From NCBI RefSeq assembly GCF_900149695.1, contig NZ_LT703004.1, forward strand, positions 620,001 to 684,000: 64,000 bases of DNA, in the 5' to 3' direction. The position numbers and the translations under genes were made by a program. Source of the DNA: Anderseniella sp. Alg231-50. Its GTDB lineage: Bacteria; Pseudomonadota; Alphaproteobacteria; Rhizobiales; Aestuariivirgaceae. Numbering within the stretch: position 1 is the first letter of the stretch; each line of letters opens with the position of its first letter. Shown in pieces: positions 41,953-51,229 of the stretch. Below the pieces are notes generated by a model, which saw only the letters and a list, made by a program, of their open reading frames with translations, was not told where the DNA came from and searched no databases.

Positions 41953-43088
41953 TTCGCGATCCTGGCATAGGCATCCAGCACCAGGCCATGGAAGTGGTGC
42001 AATGCATGTTCCGACTTGCCGGAACCTTCCGGGTCATTGACAATCCGCCCCTGGTCGAAGGCGGGCGTGTTCATGCCGCGCTGTACGCTTTCCACTAGGC
42101 CAATGTCCTCAACCTGAAGCACCTCGTCCAGATAGCGGATCGCCTCTTTTTCCATGTCATCGGCGTCCGGTGTTTCCAGGAAAAAATCGTAGGTCTCCAG
42201 GGTCCGGTCCGGGCCGGCGGGAATGATGTTCAGAACGATCATCGAGCTTCGGCCCGGATAACGCATCAGGCAGGTATTGGGCCACAGCCACCAGACCGCG
42301 TGCGTGCGCACCGTGGCATTGGAAACATCATAAGCACTGTTGCTGCCGCTGCCCGCATCGGCCATGTGGCTGGAATAAATGCCGTGCGTGGTCACCTTGT
42401 AGGTGTCCATGTCAACCAGCGAACAGAAGTCCTTGTGAGCGGTTGGGCAGTGATAACATTCCAGGAAATTGTCGACGACGTTTTTCCAGTTGGATTTGAT
42501 GTCGTAGGTCAACCGATGGCCGAACGTGAGCTGGTCGACATCCGGCGCCCAATGGCGAATTTCAGTTTCCAGGTCACCGGACTGAGAAGCCAGAGACGGC
42601 GCTTCAGGGTCCAGGTTTACGAAGACAAACCCGCAAAACTCCCCGACCTGAATCTGGTCCAGACAGATCGACTGGGTATCAAAGTCCTTGAGTGCTTCGG
42701 TATGCGGTGCCCGCACTAGCTGACCATCCAGCCTGTAGGTCCAGGCATGATAGGGACACATGATCTTGTTGGTGGTACCTTCACCCGACAGCAACGCATG
42801 GGCGCGATGCTTGCAGACATTGTAGAAGGCCCGCAATGTGCCGTCACTGTCTCGCACGACCGCCAGCGGAGTGCCTGCAATGTCCGCAGTCACATACGAT
42901 CCCGGATCGCGAAGCTTTTCGATGTGACAAACCCATTGCCAGGACCTGGAAATGATCGCTTTCAGATCGGCCTGATGCCACTCCGGCCTGGTGTACGCTT
43001 CCGCCCGTAATGAAAGTGACCGTGAGGCATCGGCATCATAACCGGCACTGATTGCGGAAAACTCTTCTGTCGACGGTAATTGTGTCAT
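41949..43088 (-). CDS. Rieske non-heme iron oxygenase, betaine demethylase-like
   Basis: The 379-residue oxygenase alpha subunit has the Rieske [2Fe-2S] ligands CKHRAHAL and CPYHAWTY (residues ~85-110) and the mononuclear iron site NFLECYHCPTAHKDF (~205-220). Best family fit is the GbcA/stachydrine/carnitine oxygenase group that removes N-methyl groups from quaternary amines; glycine betaine is a likely substrate given operon content. No dedicated reductase is present nearby. ATG 43088 is used; a start six codons earlier is possible. Confidence 0.83.
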   Translation of the reverse strand: MTQLPSTEEFSAISAGYDADASRSLSLRAEAYTRPEWHQADLKAIISRSWQWVCHIEKLRDPGSYVTADIAGTPLAVVRDSDGTLRAFYNVCKHRAHALLSGEGTTNKIMCPYHAWTYRLDGQLVRAPHTEALKDFDTQSICLDQIQVGEFCGFVFVNLDPEAPSLASQSGDLETEIRHWAPDVDQLTFGHRLTYDIKSNWKNVVDNFLECYHCPTAHKDFCSLVDMDTYKVTTHGIYSSHMADAGSGSNSAYDVSNATVRTHAVWWLWPNTCLMRYPGRSSMIVLNIIPAGPDRTLETYDFFLETPDADDMEKEAIRYLDEVLQVEDIGLVESVQRGMNTPAFDQGRIVNDPEGSGKSEHALHHFHGLVLDAYARIAK

Positions 43089-43246
43089 GGCAAGCTTCCC
43101 ATGCAAGAGCCGGCCGGTAGCCGGAGTGCTTGATTTTCACGGTAAAAGCATCGCCGGAACGCGCGATCAACAATATACATGATTAGACGTTAATTTGTCT
43201 TTTTTCGCCCTCGATCTCCACGTCCCGGCATTAGGGCCTCAGGGAT
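43089..43246. promoter_or_regulatory. Promoter region of the betaine/carnitine operon
   Basis: This 158-bp gap separates the regulator gene from the Rieske gene. An AT-rich stretch (AACAATATACATGATTAGAC near 43170-43190) fits an activator-dependent promoter. I cannot point to a definite CdhR/GbdR site. Confidence 0.35.
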
Positions 43247-44236
43247 TTACGACGTTTTCCGATGCATCGGCCATGCCCGGTATTCAAACGGAACCCTGCC
43301 CTCGATCCTGTCACGTCTGGGTGGCAGGCCGAACCTGTCACGGTAGGCCCGGCTGAACTGAGGCTGGCCGGAGAAGCCCGATGCAACCGCAACTTCAACC
43401 AGCGGCATATCAGTTTGAGTTACCAGGCCGCGCGCGCGATCGAGCCTGATATCGCGATAGTACAGCACCGGCGTCTTTTTGACATACGCCTTGAACAACC
43501 TGTCAAGCTGGCGTTGGGATATCTCTATCGTGCTGCAAATTTCGGGAATTGACACCGGCTCTTCGAGGTTTTTCTCCATCATTTCAATGGCGCTTTTTAC
43601 AGCGGAAGGAGCCGTGTTCCCGAGCGGCTCCACAGGCTCGGGGTTTTGCGGCGTGGCCAGCGCTCGCAGGCTTTGGTGAAACACATAACGCGCTGCCGCA
43701 TTGGCCAGCGCATCGCCGTGTGTGCCGCGAATGATATGCAGGGCAAAGTCAACCGACGCGCTGCCCCCGCAGCAGGTAATCGTGTTGCCGTCAAACACAA
43801 ACAGGTCTTCAGAAATCTCAACGCCCGGATACAGTTCGCTCATTGCATCAATGTGCTCATAGTGCACTGTTGCCCTTTTGCCATCCAGGAGACCGGCTCT
43901 CGCCAGAATGAAGGCGCCGGTGTCCAGCGCACCGATCGTGCTGCCCTGCCGGGCCCAACGGCGCAACGCGGTCTGAATGGGTCCATGCCAGTACTTCTCC
44001 GGCGACCAACTGGCCGACACAATCACCACGGAGGCTGGGTTATCCTGGACGTCGGCCAATGCTTCGGTATGCAGCAACATGCCGTTGCTGGCACGGCAAA
44101 GCCCACCGGTCGCAGATGCGACAGTCCAGTGAAAATGCGATTTACCGTCCAGATAGTTCGCTGCCCGGAACGGATCCAGGAATCCGGTCGTCGCGGACAT
44201 GTTGAAATCCGGCGTGACAAATACAAGAAGCTCCAT
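43247..44236 (-). CDS. GlxA-type AraC regulator (CdhR/GbdR-like)
   Basis: The 329-residue protein has an N-terminal DJ-1/PfpI-like amidotransferase domain without catalytic role (LVFVTPDFNMSATTGFLDPF, VIVSASWSPEKYW, ALDTGAFILARAGLLDG, TCCGGSASVDFALH) and a C-terminal AraC DNA-binding region (about 220-315; ISQRQLDRLFKAYVKKTPVL and ASGFSGQPQFSRAYRDRFG). CdhR and GbdR of this type activate carnitine and glycine betaine genes. It lies 158 bp upstream of the seven-gene operon on the same strand. Confidence 0.9.
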   Translation of the reverse strand: MELLVFVTPDFNMSATTGFLDPFRAANYLDGKSHFHWTVASATGGLCRASNGMLLHTEALADVQDNPASVVIVSASWSPEKYWHGPIQTALRRWARQGSTIGALDTGAFILARAGLLDGKRATVHYEHIDAMSELYPGVEISEDLFVFDGNTITCCGGSASVDFALHIIRGTHGDALANAAARYVFHQSLRALATPQNPEPVEPLGNTAPSAVKSAIEMMEKNLEEPVSIPEICSTIEISQRQLDRLFKAYVKKTPVLYYRDIRLDRARGLVTQTDMPLVEVAVASGFSGQPQFSRAYRDRFGLPPRRDRIEGRVPFEYRAWPMHRKTS

Positions 44237-44365
44237 AACCCGAGTTCACCCAAAAACAGACAACCAGACCCGCCAAGCATGCGTCCGCCTGCAGCGGAAT
44301 ACAACAACGCGTCACCCGGTCTGCGCCTTAGCGGAGCTTTAACGACCATCTGACATGATTGCGCC

Positions 44366-44572
44366 ATGGCGCATTATCTGAAGTTTTCCATATCGCTGGT
44401 TTTCGCCCTGCTGGGCGTGTGGGCGTTTGTTGCCCTGCCGTTGTGGCAAGGTGTAATCAGCTTTTTCGTCATTGGCTGCTTCGGTTCATGGCTGGCCAGC
44501 AGGGTGTTCAAGCGCTACGCGACGCTGGATGAGATCAAGGAAGACCTTCAGGCCAGGCTGGACAGCGACTGA
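44366..44572 (+). CDS. Small two-helix membrane protein
   Basis: The 68-residue protein has two hydrophobic segments (about 6-24 and 27-45) and a charged C-terminal tail (ATLDEIKEDLQARLDSD). No family function is known. It is divergent from the GlxA-type regulator and stands alone. Confidence 0.65.
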   Translation: MAHYLKFSISLVFALLGVWAFVALPLWQGVISFFVIGCFGSWLASRVFKRYATLDEIKEDLQARLDSD

Positions 44573-44766
44573 ACCAGCCCAACTGGTTTGCGGTTGAAAA
44601 GGGTCGGACCGATGCCTGTTCGCTGAAATTCAGCCTTCATTGCCATTTGTAAACTTGCACAGGCAGATCTGTTCTGGTCACATGGCCGTCAATCATTTAA
44701 TGAACTGCTCTGATTACGCATTACGGTTTATTGTGATGCCGACTTACGCTTGAGGAGATTTGTAAA

Positions 44767-46617
44767 TTGCCAAAATCCAGGACCGTCATCATCGACAAAC
44801 ACCCCGGTCGCAGCGCCCAGGCCTTCGGCATCGCGCGGGAACTTGGAACCGACCCTGACCTGATCCACCAGCCATCCGTGGGAGTGATCGGGAACAAGGG
44901 CGACAGCCAGTGTTACATCGGGGTCCAGGACAAGGTACAGGCGATCCACGACAACCTGCTCGCCCGCATCGGCAGCGAGGCTGACCAGATGCCCATGCGC
45001 CTGGTTCAGCCGGAATACACCGTTGCCACTTCAGACGGCATCCGCAACGGCACCCGCGAAATGCGTTATTCGCTGATCGGGCGCGAGGTCACTCATGACT
45101 CGGTGTGCGAACACCTGAGCGCCAGCGGCCTGGCCGGCACCATCGCCGTGGTGGCCTGCGACAAGCCACCGGTCGGCACGCTTGCCGCATTGCTTGAGCA
45201 CAACCGGCCCGCGATCATGATGTCAGACGGCTCCATCCATCCCGGCGTTGATCCCAAGTCCAACACCCCGGTTGACCTGGTCACCGCCTACCAGGCGGCC
45301 GGCAACAAGGACGAAGCTGAGCGCATGCATATTTCGTGTGTCGCCTGCCCAGGGTTTGGCAGTTGCGGCGGCATGTTCACCTACAACACCATGCAGACCT
45401 TCATCGGGGTTGCCGGCATGCAGCCACTGCACATGGTGGCGCCGGCGTCTGACGACCCGCGCCGCCTGGAGCAGTTCCCGGCAGAGCTGGTCGGCTATCT
45501 CAAGAACCTGATCGAAACAGATACCACGCCGAGGGACATTGTCGGGCGCGACTCCATCCGCAATGCGCTGATCGTTGCCATGGCGGTCGGCGGGTCCACC
45601 AATGTCGTGCTGCATGCGCCGGAAATCGCGCGCGCTGCCGGGTTTGCGAATTTCTGGAAGGACATCATCACGCCGGAAGAATTCAACCACATCTCACAGA
45701 ATGTCGTGCCGGTGCTCACCGATGCGCGGCCCTATGGCCGCTACTCGATGGTGGATATCGACAAAGTCGGCGGCGTTCAGGTGATCGTCAGGGAACTGCT
45801 GGAGGCAGGGCTTTTGAACGGCGATGCGCCGACGTGCACAGGGGAAACGCTGGCCGAACAGGTAGCACGGCTCGACACGCCGGCAGCCGACGGCCGGGTT
45901 GTCTATCCGGTGGCCAATCCTTACAAGCCGACCGGCGGCCTGCGGGTGCTTGGCGGCAACCTGTCGCCTGAGTTCAGCGCCGTCCTGAAACTGGCCGGCG
46001 TCGAGGGCGGCCTTGACGACAACATGTTCCGTGGCACCGCACGCGTATTCGACGGTGAACAGGGCCTGCTCGATGCCCTCGATCATGATCCCGACAGCTT
46101 CAAGGATCATGACATGATCATCATGCGTTATGAGGGCCCAAGCGGCGGGCCGGGTATGCCGGAAATGCTGGATTCAACTTCGCGCATTACAACCTTGTGC
46201 CGTGAGCGCGGCATTGTCGTGGCCCTGATGACCGACGCACGCTTTTCCGGCGGTTCGGTCGGGTTGGTGATCGGGCATGTCGGGCCGGAAGCAGCGCTCG
46301 GCGGACCAATTGCCTTCATCGAGGACGGCGATGAAATCATCGCGGACCTGAACAGCAACGAACTCAACTGTACCCAGTTGAATGACCCGGCCACACTGGC
46401 TGCGCGCAAGGCGGCCTGGACCAGAACCGTCGAGGCAAACGGCGGCCTGCATCCGGCCTGCGGCGATGCCGATACCCGCCTGCTCAACCGCATGCGCCGG
46501 TCTGCCGTTCCCGCCATTCAGGGCGCAGGCATGCATCCGGACCGGCAATTGTGGGTCAACGAGCCGCGAGATCCTGTCGTGTCATCGTTCACGCCGAGCA
46601 ACAAGTATCATGCCTGA
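44767..46617 (+). CDS. IlvD/Edd family dehydratase
   Basis: The 616-residue Fe-S dehydratase has the cluster cysteines in GDSQCYIG, VVACDKPPVGTLAA and FGSCGGMFTYNTM, plus YEGPSGGPGMPEML and ARFSGGSVGLVIGHVGPEAA. These differ in detail from IlvD (CDKTTPG; TDGRFSGG), so it may dehydrate a sugar acid rather than dihydroxyisovalerate. TTG 44767 follows AGGAG by 10 nt. The 44573-44766 gap shows no structured leader. Confidence 0.85.
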   Translation: MPKSRTVIIDKHPGRSAQAFGIARELGTDPDLIHQPSVGVIGNKGDSQCYIGVQDKVQAIHDNLLARIGSEADQMPMRLVQPEYTVATSDGIRNGTREMRYSLIGREVTHDSVCEHLSASGLAGTIAVVACDKPPVGTLAALLEHNRPAIMMSDGSIHPGVDPKSNTPVDLVTAYQAAGNKDEAERMHISCVACPGFGSCGGMFTYNTMQTFIGVAGMQPLHMVAPASDDPRRLEQFPAELVGYLKNLIETDTTPRDIVGRDSIRNALIVAMAVGGSTNVVLHAPEIARAAGFANFWKDIITPEEFNHISQNVVPVLTDARPYGRYSMVDIDKVGGVQVIVRELLEAGLLNGDAPTCTGETLAEQVARLDTPAADGRVVYPVANPYKPTGGLRVLGGNLSPEFSAVLKLAGVEGGLDDNMFRGTARVFDGEQGLLDALDHDPDSFKDHDMIIMRYEGPSGGPGMPEMLDSTSRITTLCRERGIVVALMTDARFSGGSVGLVIGHVGPEAALGGPIAFIEDGDEIIADLNSNELNCTQLNDPATLAARKAAWTRTVEANGGLHPACGDADTRLLNRMRRSAVPAIQGAGMHPDRQLWVNEPRDPVVSSFTPSNKYHA

Positions 46618-46626
46618 GCAGGCCGG

Positions 46627-47115
46627 TTGCACGTCTTGACTTCAAGCCAGACAGCGAGCCCGGGCGTCTACCAGCCGCGCGCTGTGTCCCGTCTCGGTGT
46701 CTGGCAAATCGGTCATCTGCGCCTGAAGGTCTATGGGATTACTGCTGACGGGCAAAAACTTACCGACGAAATCGTCAATAAGGCGCATGGCTTTGCGCAG
46801 CGCGACCTGCCGGCGCTGGTGGCTGCCGAAGGTGAGGATGACGGGCTCGGATTTGTCGTCATACACCCGGGCGAACTCGGCGTGTCGGTGCTACTGCACT
46901 GGTGGATACAAGGCTCCGTGCTGTGCCAGCACATCGAACGTACGTTATGGGGAAACGACAAGCCCATGGATACTGCCGCAAGGCCGGTCATCGCCTGTGT
47001 CTGGGAACTGGGCCTGATCGACGCGGAACAGCGCATCTGGCGCGACACCATGATGGCGCCGGCGCCGGACGCCGGCGCCTATCTGAAAACGCACGCGTCC
47101 ATCACTGAAGTCTAG
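46627..47115 (+). CDS. Conserved hypothetical protein behind the dehydratase
   Basis: The 162-residue cytosolic protein begins 9 nt after the dehydratase stop with TTG, and is probably co-transcribed. Notable segments are WQIGHLRLKVYGITADG, LGFVVIHPGELGVSVLLHWW and a Trp-rich end (VWELGLIDAEQRIWRDTMM). I do not recognise a family. It may be an accessory protein for the dehydratase pathway. Confidence 0.6.
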   Translation: MHVLTSSQTASPGVYQPRAVSRLGVWQIGHLRLKVYGITADGQKLTDEIVNKAHGFAQRDLPALVAAEGEDDGLGFVVIHPGELGVSVLLHWWIQGSVLCQHIERTLWGNDKPMDTAARPVIACVWELGLIDAEQRIWRDTMMAPAPDAGAYLKTHASITEV

Positions 47116-47237
47116 AGCCAGGCCTCCTCCGCAGGACGCTGATGGTCTCGCGTGTGCCCAGGGCGAACAAAGGCGTGATTGGAGTGCCGGGACATCATGC
47201 TGCTAAAATGTTCCTGTAAAAGAGAAGGCCGGACACC

Positions 47238-47750
47238 ATGATCCGGTATTTTCATGCTCTGGTGACGGCTCGAAAAAAACAGGCGGAAACTGTTATGTTG
47301 TCGGTCGCGAAAAAGCAGGGTCTTCATCTCCTCGCTCTGTTCATCCTGTTTATGGCTGTTCAAGTGCCTGGCGCTGCGGCGCAGTCCAGCACAGACCGCG
47401 AAGCGGTTCTTGCCGTCAACACCGAGTTCTACCGGGCGTTTCGGGAAAGCGACACTGCGGCCATGGCAAATGTATGGAGCGAGCGGGAGCCGGTTGCCGT
47501 GCAGCACCCGTCAACCGGGCGGATTGACGGACGCGAGGCAGTGTTGCAGAGCTGGGCGCAGATGATGCGCCGGCCGCCCGACATAAGCTGCGAGGTCGAA
47601 GCTGTCCGGTTTTCCACGGGCGGCTGGGCGGTGACCTGCCTGGAGAAACTCAATCCGGGAAGCGTGCGGATGATCAACATCTTTCGCAAGGACGCCGGGG
47701 ACTGGAAGATGATTTACCACGGCCCGGCGCCGGAGGCCGAAAGCGTGTAG
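47238..47750 (+). CDS. Secreted SnoaL/NTF2-like protein
   Basis: The 170-residue protein has a signal peptide ending GAAAQS, then an NTF2-like domain: VNTEFYRAFRESDTAAMANV, AVQHPSTGRIDGREAVLQSW, ending WKMIYHGPA. The family is known as SnoaL_3-type and usually lacks an assigned reaction. An inner ATG at 47295 would give a more normal signal peptide; the ribosome site is better at 47238. Confidence 0.75.
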   Translation: MIRYFHALVTARKKQAETVMLSVAKKQGLHLLALFILFMAVQVPGAAAQSSTDREAVLAVNTEFYRAFRESDTAAMANVWSEREPVAVQHPSTGRIDGREAVLQSWAQMMRRPPDISCEVEAVRFSTGGWAVTCLEKLNPGSVRMINIFRKDAGDWKMIYHGPAPEAESV

Positions 47751-47818
47751 CAAACCGCTGGAGCGGCCCGGACTGGCCTCGCATGAGCGAACGTCAATCC
47801 GGGTGCGCACGCTTGATG

Positions 47819-48037
47819 CTAGTTTTTCATGCTGGCGAATTCATCCGCCGTCAGCGAACCATCCGCGTTGGCATCTGCCGAAATGAAGGCATCTTCAGTC
47901 AGGTCCGGCATCATGGACACGGCCTCATCCAGCGAGACGGAACCGTCGGCATCGGTATCCACATCGGCAAAATCCGCAGCCTGTGCAGCACTGACAGCCA
48001 GCACCGAAACAGCAAGAACAGCAAAAAGTCTTTTCAT
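47819..48037 (-). CDS. Secreted EF-hand protein
   Basis: This 72-residue protein has a signal peptide (1-20, ending AAQA) and two EF-hand calcium loops, DVDTDADGSVSL and DANADGSLTADE. It is a small periplasmic or extracellular calcium binder. ATG 48037 is fixed by the GGAGGG ribosome site. Confidence 0.85.
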   Translation of the reverse strand: MKRLFAVLAVSVLAVSAAQAADFADVDTDADGSVSLDEAVSMMPDLTEDAFISADANADGSLTADEFASMKN

Positions 48038-48231
48038 CGCACCCTCCAAAGTTAGACACCCCGTCAGCTTGACGGGCAGATTCATGTCAGGTGACATTCG
48101 TTGTCTGAACGGCTCACCCGGATACGCATATGATCTTGCCCGCAGGTTTTTTATTGGGCCGAAAACGGTTGAATTGTGAGGTTTTTGCGTCAAAATTCGA
48201 GTCTGGCTTAGGTCCAGCCAGTCGCGAGGCG

Positions 48232-49374
48232 TCAGCGCTGTGTCTGTATCGCATCCGCAATCCGCCCGGCAGTTTCGGCGGCAGCATGAAAGTATCCCTG
48301 GAATACCGGCCGGTAGCCGGTGAACCAGAGGCCATTGTTGGCAGGGTCGGTCTCGCCGGCGGGATGCAGCGGAACGCCATGGTCGTCCAGCACTGCCAGA
48401 TGGCCGAGCAAGGATTCCAGGCCGGTGTGATAGCCGGTTGCGCAGATCACCGTATCCGCGCAGAAAGTCTGCCCATTTTCAAACACAACCTCGCCATGGC
48501 GGAATTCAGCTACAGTGCCGGCCACCTTGAAACGGCCATCCTTTACGGCGGCGACAAAGCCGTCATCCATGGCAAATGCAATGCCATCTCTCAACAACCG
48601 TGTGCCACCGCCATCCGGATGACTTGTGAGCCCGTAGCGGGCAAGGTTGCCGAAAAACAGCCATTGCATCAGCCGGAATGCCGGGTCGAGCATGGCAACC
48701 GGCAGCGCGGCAAACAGGTTTGCCGCGCGGTGCAGCGGAAACCCGAACACCCGGGTCGGCACGATTGCCGGGCCGTGGCGAACGGATATCAACACTTCCG
48801 CCGGATCATGTTGCGCCAGATGGTTCAGAACGTCCCCGCCAGAATTTCCCGCACCGATGACCAGCACACGTTTGCCGTCCAGCCGGGCAACGTCACCCAG
48901 ATCGGCAGCGTGGACCAGTTCTCCCTTGAACCCATCCCGCCCCTTCCAACCGGGTATGTGCGGGATCCGGTCACGCCCGGTAGCAAAAATCACATGGCTG
49001 CATTCCAAGGTCCGGTCTTCGGTTGCCAGGCGCCAGACAGACCCTGCCCGCTCAATACCGGTCACCTTGACGCCGAACCGGACCGGCACATCAAGGTCGG
49101 TTGCATATCCTTCAAGATAGTCCACGACCGTGTCGCGGCGAAGGAAGGTGCCGTCCTTATCCGGCATCGGCCGCCCCGGCAGGCTGGCAAAATGCCGGTG
49201 AATGTTGAGGCGCAATTGCGGATGTCGAGCACGCCAGGGGTCAGCAACCCGGTCGCGAGCCTCCAGAACGGTGACAGGTATGCCTCGTTGCGCGAGTTCG
49301 CGCGCTGTGGTGAGGCCGGAAAGCCCTGCACCAATGACAATGACTGATGTGGCTGGTGAATGGTATTTGGTCAT
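48232..49374 (-). CDS. FAD-dependent monooxygenase (FMO/YUCCA-like)
   Basis: The 380-residue flavoprotein has an FAD motif (VIVIGAGLSGLTTARELAQRG), a second dinucleotide motif (VLVIGAGNSGGDVLNHLA) and the ATG motif ICATGYHTG; an FMO-like LNIHRHFASLPG segment lies near residue 55. It would hydroxylate N, S or carbonyl substrates with NADPH and O2. Substrate unknown. Confidence 0.85.
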   Translation of the reverse strand: MTKYHSPATSVIVIGAGLSGLTTARELAQRGIPVTVLEARDRVADPWRARHPQLRLNIHRHFASLPGRPMPDKDGTFLRRDTVVDYLEGYATDLDVPVRFGVKVTGIERAGSVWRLATEDRTLECSHVIFATGRDRIPHIPGWKGRDGFKGELVHAADLGDVARLDGKRVLVIGAGNSGGDVLNHLAQHDPAEVLISVRHGPAIVPTRVFGFPLHRAANLFAALPVAMLDPAFRLMQWLFFGNLARYGLTSHPDGGGTRLLRDGIAFAMDDGFVAAVKDGRFKVAGTVAEFRHGEVVFENGQTFCADTVICATGYHTGLESLLGHLAVLDDHGVPLHPAGETDPANNGLWFTGYRPVFQGYFHAAAETAGRIADAIQTQR

Positions 49375-49459
49375 GGCTGCTTGATCGCAGGCGGCCCGGC
49401 AAGAGGCAAGTGCAGTTCCTCACACTGCAGCACGGTTTTGATGAAACGGAACCGATTGT

Positions 49460-49485
49460 CAGGCCGGCGACTTGGGGCCGGCCTG
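49460..49485. terminator. Perfect 9-bp hairpin after lysE-type gene
   Basis: Arms CAGGCCGGC (49460-49468) and GCCGGCCTG (49477-49485), loop 8 nt. It lies just past the LysE stop on the minus strand. No T tract. Confidence 0.45.
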
Positions 49486-49501
49486 CGCTTTGGAGCCGTA
49501 C

Positions 49502-50113
49502 CTACCGCTCAGACAGGGCAAGCCTCAGGCCCAGAAACCCGAATGTACCGGCGAAACTCCGCTTGAGCCACGTCATGACGACGGGGCGCGAAATTACATA
49601 ATCACGGGCCATGGCCGCGCAGGCGCCGTAGCCGACAAAAATGATGAAGGTGAGCGCCATGAAAACGCCCGCCAGCAGCACCAGGCTTGCCGTTGCGCCT
49701 TGCGCATCAAGCGGCACGAACTGCGGCAGGAAGGCCATGAAGAACAAGGACAGCTTGGGGTTCAGCACATTGAGCAGCATGCCGTTCAGGATCGTCCTGC
49801 CGGCCGGAACCGGCGCCGTGTCTTCGGTGACATCCAGCGTGCCGCCGTCCTTCATGATGCTCCAGGCCATGTAGAACAGATAGGCGACGCCGAGGTACTT
49901 TACGATCTGGAAGGCCAGCGCACTGGTGTGCAGAATGGCGGCCAGCCCGACGATACTGGCAATCGCTGCCGGCAGAATGCCCAGTGTGCAGCCGAACGCA
50001 GCCGCAATGCTGGGCCGGAACCCGCGCCCCAGCCCAATGGCCAGCGTGTACAGCACACCGGTTCCCGGCAACAGAACGACGACAATTGACGTCAGCAGGA
50101 ATTCAACACTCAT
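49502..50113 (-). CDS. LysE/RhtB family amino-acid exporter
   Basis: The 203-residue inner-membrane protein has six predicted helices and the family N-terminus LLPGTGVLYTLAIGLGRGFR with LNPKLSLFFMAFLPQFV in the middle. It exports an amino acid or related metabolite. Upstream gap 50114-50290 holds a short repeat-like sequence and nothing else. Confidence 0.88.
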   Translation of the reverse strand: MSVEFLLTSIVVVLLPGTGVLYTLAIGLGRGFRPSIAAAFGCTLGILPAAIASIVGLAAILHTSALAFQIVKYLGVAYLFYMAWSIMKDGGTLDVTEDTAPVPAGRTILNGMLLNVLNPKLSLFFMAFLPQFVPLDAQGATASLVLLAGVFMALTFIIFVGYGACAAMARDYVISRPVVMTWLKRSFAGTFGFLGLRLALSER

Positions 50114-50290
50114 CCGGGACCCCCTTGCGAATTAAGCTGACATCATGGCTCGAAATCCTGCAGCAATCCATCTTTTCCGATCGAACAGCGTTCTTCGCCT
50201 TGCTCTGGCCGCGCGCACAAACAGCTGCGCGGCGAGATGTGCCCGCCGCGCGCCATGTTGATGTCTGCCTGCAATGACTAACCGGGAAGT

Positions 50291-51229
50291 CTAGTCCAGT
50301 ATCTCGCCGGACTGGGCCCAGCGCACGATATCAGGCGAATCCAGTGCTACACCGAAGCGGTCGTGCTCCTGACGCGAACTTCCGCCGAACGACCAGTGAG
50401 CTCCCACCATAAAGGTGTGATCGTCAAATTCTTCGGAAACGCCGCCATCTGTATTTTCAAAATAGTTGCCGCGATAGCGCGCGAACAAGGTGGTGTCGCC
50501 AACCACCGGCAAACCGGCGACCACGGTATCGTACCTTGCACCCCATTCAAAAAGCTCAGCATCATCTTCGTCTTCGTCTGACACCCCATTTGCGTAAGAA
50601 GCCTCAAATTGAATACGGCTGTCGGGTGTGAGATACCAGCGGGCAACGCCGCGGCCAAACACCGCCTTGCGCATCGTCTCCGCAGCAGAGGCCTCGTCTT
50701 CATCCGAATAAAAATACCCGGCCTGTCCCTGGAGTGTCCAATCGCCCAGATAATACTGGAATTCACCGCCAACGAACCAGGCAGACATTTCGTCATTGTC
50801 GGAGTAACCGCCGCCAAAGCCGCCGAAAACCCCCAACAAACCCGTGGACGGATCCCTCAGGAAGGAAAAGTGCGTCGTGGCCTGAAATTGATAGCCGAAA
50901 TAGTCATCAACTCCCGTCGCGGAGTCGGTGTTAAACAACTGCTCACTGTTGAGTTCGTACTTCAGATCCTGCTGTATCGACAGTGTTTCGCCGAGGGGGA
51001 AACTCAATCGTGCCTCGCCGCCAGACATGAAATGAACGTCGTTATCAGGAGTGGCGCCTCCGTTGGTATCGAAGCCGCCGATGACCGAAACCCCGGTCCA
51101 GCTCTCATAGCTGCCCGAAATGATCAGCCCCAATGCCCGCTCGGTTTCCAGGTCGGCGGCGTGCGACGCCGTAGCACCAAGTGTCGCGAAAAAACCTGCT
51201 GCTGCAATTCCGGCGATAGTGCGTTTCAT
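50291..51229 (-). CDS. Outer-membrane beta-barrel protein, paralog 1
   Basis: The 312-residue protein has a signal peptide (1-24, ending ASHA) and alternating aromatic/Gly-rich amphipathic strands typical of a barrel (SGSYESWTGVSVIGG, LGVFGGFGGGYSDN, WFVGGEFQYYLGDW, TFMVGAHWSFGG). After the last strand a 35-residue tail ends SGEILD. It is clearly related to the protein at 52491-53465. Function unknown; possibly a porin-like or structural protein. Confidence 0.8.
   Translation of the reverse strand: MKRTIAGIAAAGFFATLGATASHAADLETERALGLIISGSYESWTGVSVIGGFDTNGGATPDNDVHFMSGGEARLSFPLGETLSIQQDLKYELNSEQLFNTDSATGVDDYFGYQFQATTHFSFLRDPSTGLLGVFGGFGGGYSDNDEMSAWFVGGEFQYYLGDWTLQGQAGYFYSDEDEASAAETMRKAVFGRGVARWYLTPDSRIQFEASYANGVSDEDEDDAELFEWGARYDTVVAGLPVVGDTTLFARYRGNYFENTDGGVSEEFDDHTFMVGAHWSFGGSSRQEHDRFGVALDSPDIVRWAQSGEILD

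Noticed and set aside
44573-44766. Riboswitch before the IlvD/Edd gene
   Set aside because: A 194-bp leader exists but I see no long stems, leader peptide with repeated Leu/Ile/Val codons or terminator.
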